Assembly (NCBI GenBank): GCA_947044365.1
Contig: OX345636.1
Location: 24,895,466-24,959,465, forward strand
Reading direction: 5' to 3'
Source of the DNA: Petrosia ficiformis
Lineage: Eukaryota; Porifera; Demospongiae; Haplosclerida; Petrosiidae
DNA: 64,000 nucleotides
Shown: positions 58,874-64,000 of the stretch, in pieces
How positions within the stretch are numbered: position 1 is the first letter of the stretch
Layout: each line of letters starts with the position of its first letter
Notes under the pieces: model-generated
What the model was told of the DNA's origin: nothing
The model's database searches: none
The model's input: the letters and a program-made list of their open reading frames with translations, nothing else
Translations under genes and position numbers: made by a program

Positions 58874-58993
58874 TCCACGATGACTCAAGAGCGTCTTTTC
58901 AACTTAGCACTCCTATATATTGAAAGAGATGTCTCCAGTCAACTTTGGAATTCGCTAGATAGCCTCGTCGTACAGTTTGCAGAGAAGTTCTAG
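58874..58993 (+). pseudogene. hAT transposase C-terminal fragment
   Basis: The plus strand encodes STMTQERLFNLALLYIERDV then SSQLWNSLDSLVVQFAEKF and a stop. STM(T/S)xxRLxxLAxLxIERDxS is the end of the hAT dimerisation region, as in the 12-kb and 44.7-kb copies. The AATTAATTAGGCTAAAC and GCGCGCTTCGC sequence downstream recurs after other hAT fragments in this window. Confidence 0.75.
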
Positions 58994-59302
58994 ACTTGTA
59001 TTATGGAACTTTCGTTGAATATTTGTTTTAATTGACCACCCCCTTCATAAAAATTAATTAGGCTAAACATTTTCGGCGCGCTTCGCTTCTAGCCCGGGTA
59101 GCTTTCCAATCCTACAGCCGCCTATGTCCATGCATTGTACAGACATTGATATCATGTAGTCATAAAATCCTGTATAACTAAATTATAATTTGCATCCTTG
59201 CAATGTACTAACAAATACAATGTTATTTTAACAAATTCTATTTTTGCATTAAAAGAAGAAACTATTCAAAAATACAAAATTACTATTACATACTAAACTA
59301 TA

Positions 59303-59413
59303 TACATTGTAAAGTTCTAAATCTACTGAGAGAAAAAAAAGGAAGATTACAACAACTATGATGACTGATCCTACAACTATTCTAATGATGTTCAGGATGG
59401 AACTCATTAGTAC
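59303..59413 (-). pseudogene. Partial tandem duplicate of the last exon of the two-pass membrane gene
   Basis: Aligned with 59415-59525, this segment repeats GATTACAACAACTA, GATGACTG, CCTACAACTATT and AATGATGTTCAGGATGG with a few changes. Its minus-strand translation retains SSILNIIRIVVGSVIIVVVI, the second membrane segment. It lies immediately downstream of the gene and has no donor exon of its own. Confidence 0.75.
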
Positions 59414-59439
59414 AACATTGTAAAGTTTTAAAAAATCTA

Positions 59440-59939
59440 CTAAAAGATAATAAAGATGATTACAACAACTAAGATGACTGTTCCAACAACTATTCCAATG
59501 ATGTTCAGGATGGTACTTATTAGTACAAAATGATTGCAACCTTTTTCATTGCCATCATCAAATCGTTTCACTGCCTGAAAAAACCAGACAATTAATTTCA
59601 ATGTGAGAATAAAGATATAATATCAAGAATTACCTGTACTGCTAAAATAAGAGCTGGCACTGTGAAAAAGAGTGCAGGGAAGCAAAAGATGAGAATAGCA
59701 AAAGTTATAGTGTTCACAAGTGCTAATTGAAACTGGTATCGTGCTTTGAGACGAGGAGTGTTTGCTTGTCCAATCCAAGTGAAACAGGTAGGTTCCCCTT
59801 CTTTGGCAAAGCAACCTAAAATAGAGATGAAATATCAGATATGCTGAAGGGTTTGTTTTCAAGTGCTGGTATGTAACAATATAACAAGCCTATATATATA
59901 TATATATATAATTATATTATTTAGCTACTTACAGTTCAT
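59440..59939 (-). CDS. Small two-pass membrane protein, CD225/dispanin-like
   Basis: Exons (minus): 59933-59939 (start ATG at 59939), 59634-59815, 59440-59574; introns of 117 and 59 bp have GT/AG ends and the phases match, giving 107 residues. A short Cys-containing N-terminus (MNCCFAKEGEPTC) is followed by KARYQFQLALVNTITFAILI and FCFPALFFTVPALILAV (membrane segment 1, about residues 33-62), a charged loop AVKRFDDGNEKG, and ISTILNIIGIVVGTVILVVV (segment 2) to the C-terminus. The two hydrophobic segments with a short basic loop between resemble CD225/dispanin (IFITM-like) proteins, but the sequence similarity is modest, so family membership is tentative. Only 2 codons lie in exon 1, so an alternative upstream first exon is possible; an 84-codon minus-strand frame at 60131-60385 is unassigned. 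Confidence 0.6.
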
Positions 59940-61106
59940 TTTTCAGTATTTTTGTTCCTTGATGTAGAATCCACACAAAGAATCCAAAAGTATAAAATCA
60001 AACAAGTGCACTTTACTTACATACAAAACACTTACACTAATTTGATTCGGCAAGTATATATAAACCTTGTGCGGTTACGTCATCCAACACGGAAATATAC
60101 GTCAAATCCGCCATTTTGAGTGGCAAGATACTATACAATACACGGTGTAGTAGAGTCCATTATTTCGGCTGCGTTCTCTCTGCTGCAAGCAGAAAGTCGA
60201 TGAATCTCAACAGTTTGGTAGTTCCCAATTGGAATTGAACAACATATTGTCTGCTCATGATTCCAAGTACGCTTTTTCACAACCATTCTTTTGCATTGGT
60301 AAATATCCGGAAAATTCAACATTCTGACGTCAGCTGCACACGGTCTTAGTACGTAATATCCTGGTAAGGAATTTACTACATGCACTTCAAGTCCAGCAGA
60401 TTAAAGCTACAACAAGACACAAACACTAAGCAGTGCTCTATCTAGAGACTTTTGTTTTAGGAAGGAAGCTAATCCTGTTCGCTTCGATCTGTACATTTAT
60501 GTCACAAAATTCGTATTTTTGTGGTTAGACAGCCACCACTTCTTTACCTGCTGTTTTACAGACCAAGTAGTAGTATAATTACCTTAAGGTTGGGGGGAGG
60601 GGTGTTTGAAGTATAATTTGGACTGTATGCATTTCCTCATGAAAGTAATAACATTAATGTAACATAGCAACCACATGTCAAGGGACTATGATACCAGTAT
60701 TGCTGTAGCAGTGAGCACAACCCAAATTCTCAAGCTCTGTAATAGTGATGATGACATTGTAGTCTGTGTTGTATTTATATAATTATATTCTCATATGGTA
60801 TAATATTTAAGTTACAAATACTGACATTATTAGAATTATATCAGGATGTTTTTGTTCTCATTCAAAGATGAAATTACATTGTATTCTGTGGTTTGTATAA
60901 GTAATATAATATTTTGAATGTGTAATATAGCTATTACACTATTTTTATATGAAGTAATGACCCCAAAACCTCCATTAGTAACTTAACACAACTAATAGTG
61001 GAAATTGTAATTTAATTGGTTTTGTAGGTTGTTATGACTGCATTGTGACATACATGCAATTATAATCAAATAAATATTTTAAGTAATAGTTAGAACACAC
61101 TTTACT

Positions 61107-61445
61107 GTGATTACGTGTTTTAATGTAGCACGAGGGTGGGTCAATAAAGGTCGAGTTTACATAATGCACGAGCCGAAGGCGAGTGCGTTATGTAAACGAG
61201 ACCTTTATTGACTGCCCAAGTGCTACATTGAAACACACGATGCACTGTCAAGTGTGTTCTAAGTGATTTATTGACGATCTGGTGAACTACCACTGTTGTT
61301 GAAGCAGCTTCGTTAGTAGAGGTGAGCAAAGTGTGCAATAACTATTTATTGCACGCAAAAGTGTGCAATAAGTGATTTAATGGTCAATCACATGACGCAA
61401 TATCTGCACTCTGATTGGCCACAGGTCACATGATCAGCAATAATT
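61107..61445. repeat. ~340-bp dispersed repeat with hairpin core, copy B
   Basis: Similar to 27696-28012 throughout. The core TCAATAAAGGTC..GTTTACATAATGCAC pairs with GTGCGTTATGTAAAC..GACCTTTATTGA (61140-61211), a stem of nearly 30 bp with a small GC-rich loop. Downstream blocks ATCTGCACTCTGATTGGCC and GTCACATGATCAGCAATAA are conserved. Non-coding. Confidence 0.82.
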
Positions 61446-62880
61446 ATCCTTATTATACTGTGTATTAGATATACAAATAAGCAGAGTAACATTTAAATTA
61501 AATTATTTTAGGTTTCCAAACCTTATTTGTAATCTAATACGAGATATTTGACATGATAATTCATATAATTGGTACAAGTATCTGTTATCATAACAACCTG
61601 TATGACTGCATCCTTGCACCTGCACTAACACACAACAAAAACAAAATAAGTAAAATGACTAATTTAATGGTTAGCACAATTGCAACAATTAGTTGGTTGT
61701 TCAGAATACAAACATCTAATACCATAGACACTTCGTACTAATTAGTTGAAGTATTATAATTTTAGGGTGATGTCTACTCATATTTCATGTCAGAGATTCA
61801 GTATAATTTATACTAAAGTGCATGTAATTATATCTGGTCATCAACACATAATTTAATTTATAGCTTTCATTACTTGGTGTACATTATGTTGTAGTAACGT
61901 TTCGTGGCAGAGCTAGTGCTCTTGATGTTGTTAGCAAACACTACCCCAATTCTGTTTACTTTGATGTAGTGGTTTGCTAACAATAGCCATGATACAGGAG
62001 TAGCTATGTCTAGATGTGTCCAGTTGTACTCAAGAATCTTCCTTTGTCTCATTCCTGCATATGATATGCAGCATATCATAAGAAGCGCCGTTGGGACGGG
62101 ACCCTCGCCTATGTGGCAAAGTAATTCAAAGCACTACAATTGTTTTTAAAATATAATAAAGTTTGTGTATGAAACAAACAATACTTTTTTTACATGGAAT
62201 ACACATAAATTTGAAAAACATTTATGGGGATTAAAACTGTTATAACTTTATATCCTAAAAGACAAAATAAGAATATCAATGAAAGAAATGTATAATTTGT
62301 ATATATATCTTACATCTTATTCGCTGTTTTCCTTCGAAAAACAACGAAAAATGTCTGAAGTCTAACTCTAAAGTCTCCAACGTGTTTAGTACATGACGCT
62401 TTGCAAGCATGCGCACGTGCACATACCTGTAGGTGGAGCTAGGTAGCTTTCTATCTTGCAACAATGGTACGGTGGTGTAGTAGCAACCATTACCTCGATT
62501 GTTTTTGGTTTGAAGTGTTTTTTGGCTAGCGACAGCCATGAAACAGGATCACTTGTGTTTTGTGTCCATATTTACTCTCGTTATTGCCCTCGTTTCATCT
62601 TAAAGTTGTAAAATGGCAACTGTGAGTTATAAAAATTGTCATAACTTTAGAACCAAAAGGTTTTAGAAGAATTCCTACGTTATTTTTTTTCCTTGTATAA
62701 TTTGAAGTCTACCATACCCCTTTTGAAATGTCAATGTTTATATTTTTTCAGAAAAATTGCTAACACACAGACACACAGAAACGATTACCGTACCCTTCCG
62801 CCTACGCTACGCGGCGAGGGTAATAACACCTTGCATAACCCTATATATTTGTATAATCATATACATAATATATATGTATA

Positions 62881-62881
<1 letters not shown>

Positions 62882-62943
<62 letters not shown>
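62882..62943. repeat. (TA)n microsatellite
   Basis: About 60 bp of uninterrupted TA dinucleotides, flanked by further AT-only sequence to 62990. Confidence 0.95.
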
Positions 62944-62947
<4 letters not shown>

Positions 62948-64000
62948 TATGTAATTATAGCTATATATAATATATTTATATTATATATTTATAGCCTAAC
63001 ATCCAAGATACCGACAGTTCATATACAGGCAACTTTTACCGTTCTATATATTCAGGATGTTGTTTACAACACTAGAAAACAACGTGGTTACCTCGGGTTT
63101 AGTGAAAGAACACTAAATACTTCATTCTTCTTCCTCATCGCTGGCAACATCCATCAATTCAAACTACTATAAACCATTTACTATCTTCTCGAATAAATTA
63201 TAACAATTTTGAAATGCAATAAAATATTTTTTCAAAATTTTTTTCTTTAATAAATCTTTTTAAGCCCCACAAAAGTACACTATAATAAATTATGTTTATT
63301 TTTCAAAACAATTATTGTGTAAAGTCTGAAACACAAGAAGTCACACCGCAAAAATAAAATTGTTAATTAAAATAACTAATTTATTTGATAGTACAGTTGT
63401 GAGGAATAGTAAGTTATAATTTAATTGGTTGTTTTGACTGCATGGGGAGTTTTGGTGACATAATATGTACTTGTACCACTCATAATGTAATAATTGCAGT
63501 TTCAATTTCCTTTCATTGTAGGTTTTCTTAACCTTTTTTGTGCATCTAATGTGATTAGACATGATAATTGATCTAAGCATGTAGTCATAACAGACCTGTA
63601 TGACTGACTAATTAAATTATAATTTGCATCTTGGCAACTGTGCTAACTCATACACTTGTTTTTTAACAATTCTATTTTTTCAGTGTATACTGTGACAATA
63701 GTAGTGTATATTGAAGACAAACAGTGTATTACATTAAAAAAATGGTGGTGTACATTATTGTAAACAAAATAGTTATTATTCAAAAAGTGGAATTTGAAAG
63801 ATAAAATGTGTACAAAACAGACATAAAATTGTAGCTAATAACACTATATACAAAAGCAATCACACTCATAATATCTGAAATTATATTAGTCATGACATAC
63901 AATTATGATTGATTAAAATCCAATACATTTTGCACGCTACAGTGAGTCCATATGCTAAAGAAATGTCTCTCAGTCATAGCAGTACAGTATATACTCCCTC

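Larger units (their letters stand above)
58684..59439. other. Repeat-derived interval between the BEL/Pao element and the two-pass membrane gene
   Basis: Holds the right end of a TACACTGCAAAAA-type MITE near 58695 (TTTTTGCAGTGTA), which shows the retrotransposon inserted into such a MITE; then a hAT transposase fragment (58874-58993), its GC-rich 3' region (near 59080-59110), and a partial duplicate of the last exon of the neighbouring gene at 59303-59413. Confidence 0.6.
59940..64000. other. Right-hand interval, repeats only
   Basis: 60.1-60.4 kb has an unassigned minus-strand frame without recognisable domains. 61107-61445 is a copy of the hairpin repeat, 61.45-61.85 kb and 63344-63686 are diverged TACACTGCAAAAA-family MITEs. 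At 62094-62120 the reverse complement reads TTTGCCACATAGGCGAGGGT, matching 32490-32510 in the PP2A intron, so another dispersed family is present. 62882-62943 is a (TA)n microsatellite. No gene was found from 60.4 to 64.0 kb. Confidence 0.55.

Noticed and set aside
60131..60385. 84-codon minus-strand ORF as first exon of the two-pass membrane gene
   Set aside because: It ends in a stop before the chosen start and no donor links it to 59815; left as unassigned.

Overview
The window is nuclear DNA of an intron-rich, AT-rich animal. A sponge or another early-branching marine invertebrate is the best guess: the host genes are clearly metazoan (AMPK alpha, a USP53/54-type protease, PP2A catalytic subunit), introns are loaded with hAT, piggyBac-like and BEL/Pao elements, and the short palindrome TACATGTA recurs throughout the non-coding DNA. 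The species cannot be fixed from the sequence alone. I rebuilt splice junctions by reading GT/AG boundaries and codon phase, so exon limits are predictions.

Layout. (1) 278-9821, minus: the first nine coding exons of an AMPK catalytic alpha subunit; the last ~200 residues lie beyond the left edge. Its introns hold a decayed DDE transposase (about 1.23-1.83 kb) and a CpG-rich terminal-inverted-repeat element (3120-3448). (2) 9.8-13.4 kb: intergenic repeats, including a foldback element and a hAT copy with a perfect 8-bp target duplication sitting inside an older repeat that carries a broken ORF. (3) About 13457-26452, minus: a USP53/USP54-like ubiquitin hydrolase of 14 well supported exons. 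One intron carries a 1.6-kb element with ~150-bp terminal inverted repeats enclosing HECT-ligase-like and helix-turn-helix coding remnants. (4) 28799-41441, plus: a PP2A catalytic subunit in eight exons, 311 residues, with an altered C-terminal tail (IPDYFM instead of TPDYFL). Intron 2 is dominated by a 5.6-kb hAT element that itself contains another hAT and a piggyBac-type MITE; intron 7 contains a piggyBac-type MITE with a hAT MITE inside it. (5) 41.4-52.6 kb: no convincing gene; a 28-bp minisatellite, a foldback repeat, hAT fragments, a degraded segmental duplication and small MITEs. (6) 52633-58678, minus: a complete BEL/Pao LTR retrotransposon with 5-bp target duplications and nearly identical LTRs but a broken gag-pol. 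(7) 59440-59939, minus: a small three-exon gene for a 107-residue two-pass membrane protein resembling the CD225/dispanin fold, followed by a partial duplicate of its last exon. (8) 60-64 kb: repeats only.

The host genes are not an operon or pathway cluster. AMPK alpha and PP2A are both signalling enzymes (PP2A can dephosphorylate the AMPK activation loop in other animals), but their proximity may be chance. The main interest is the layered transposon history inside introns and the HECT-bearing inverted-repeat element.
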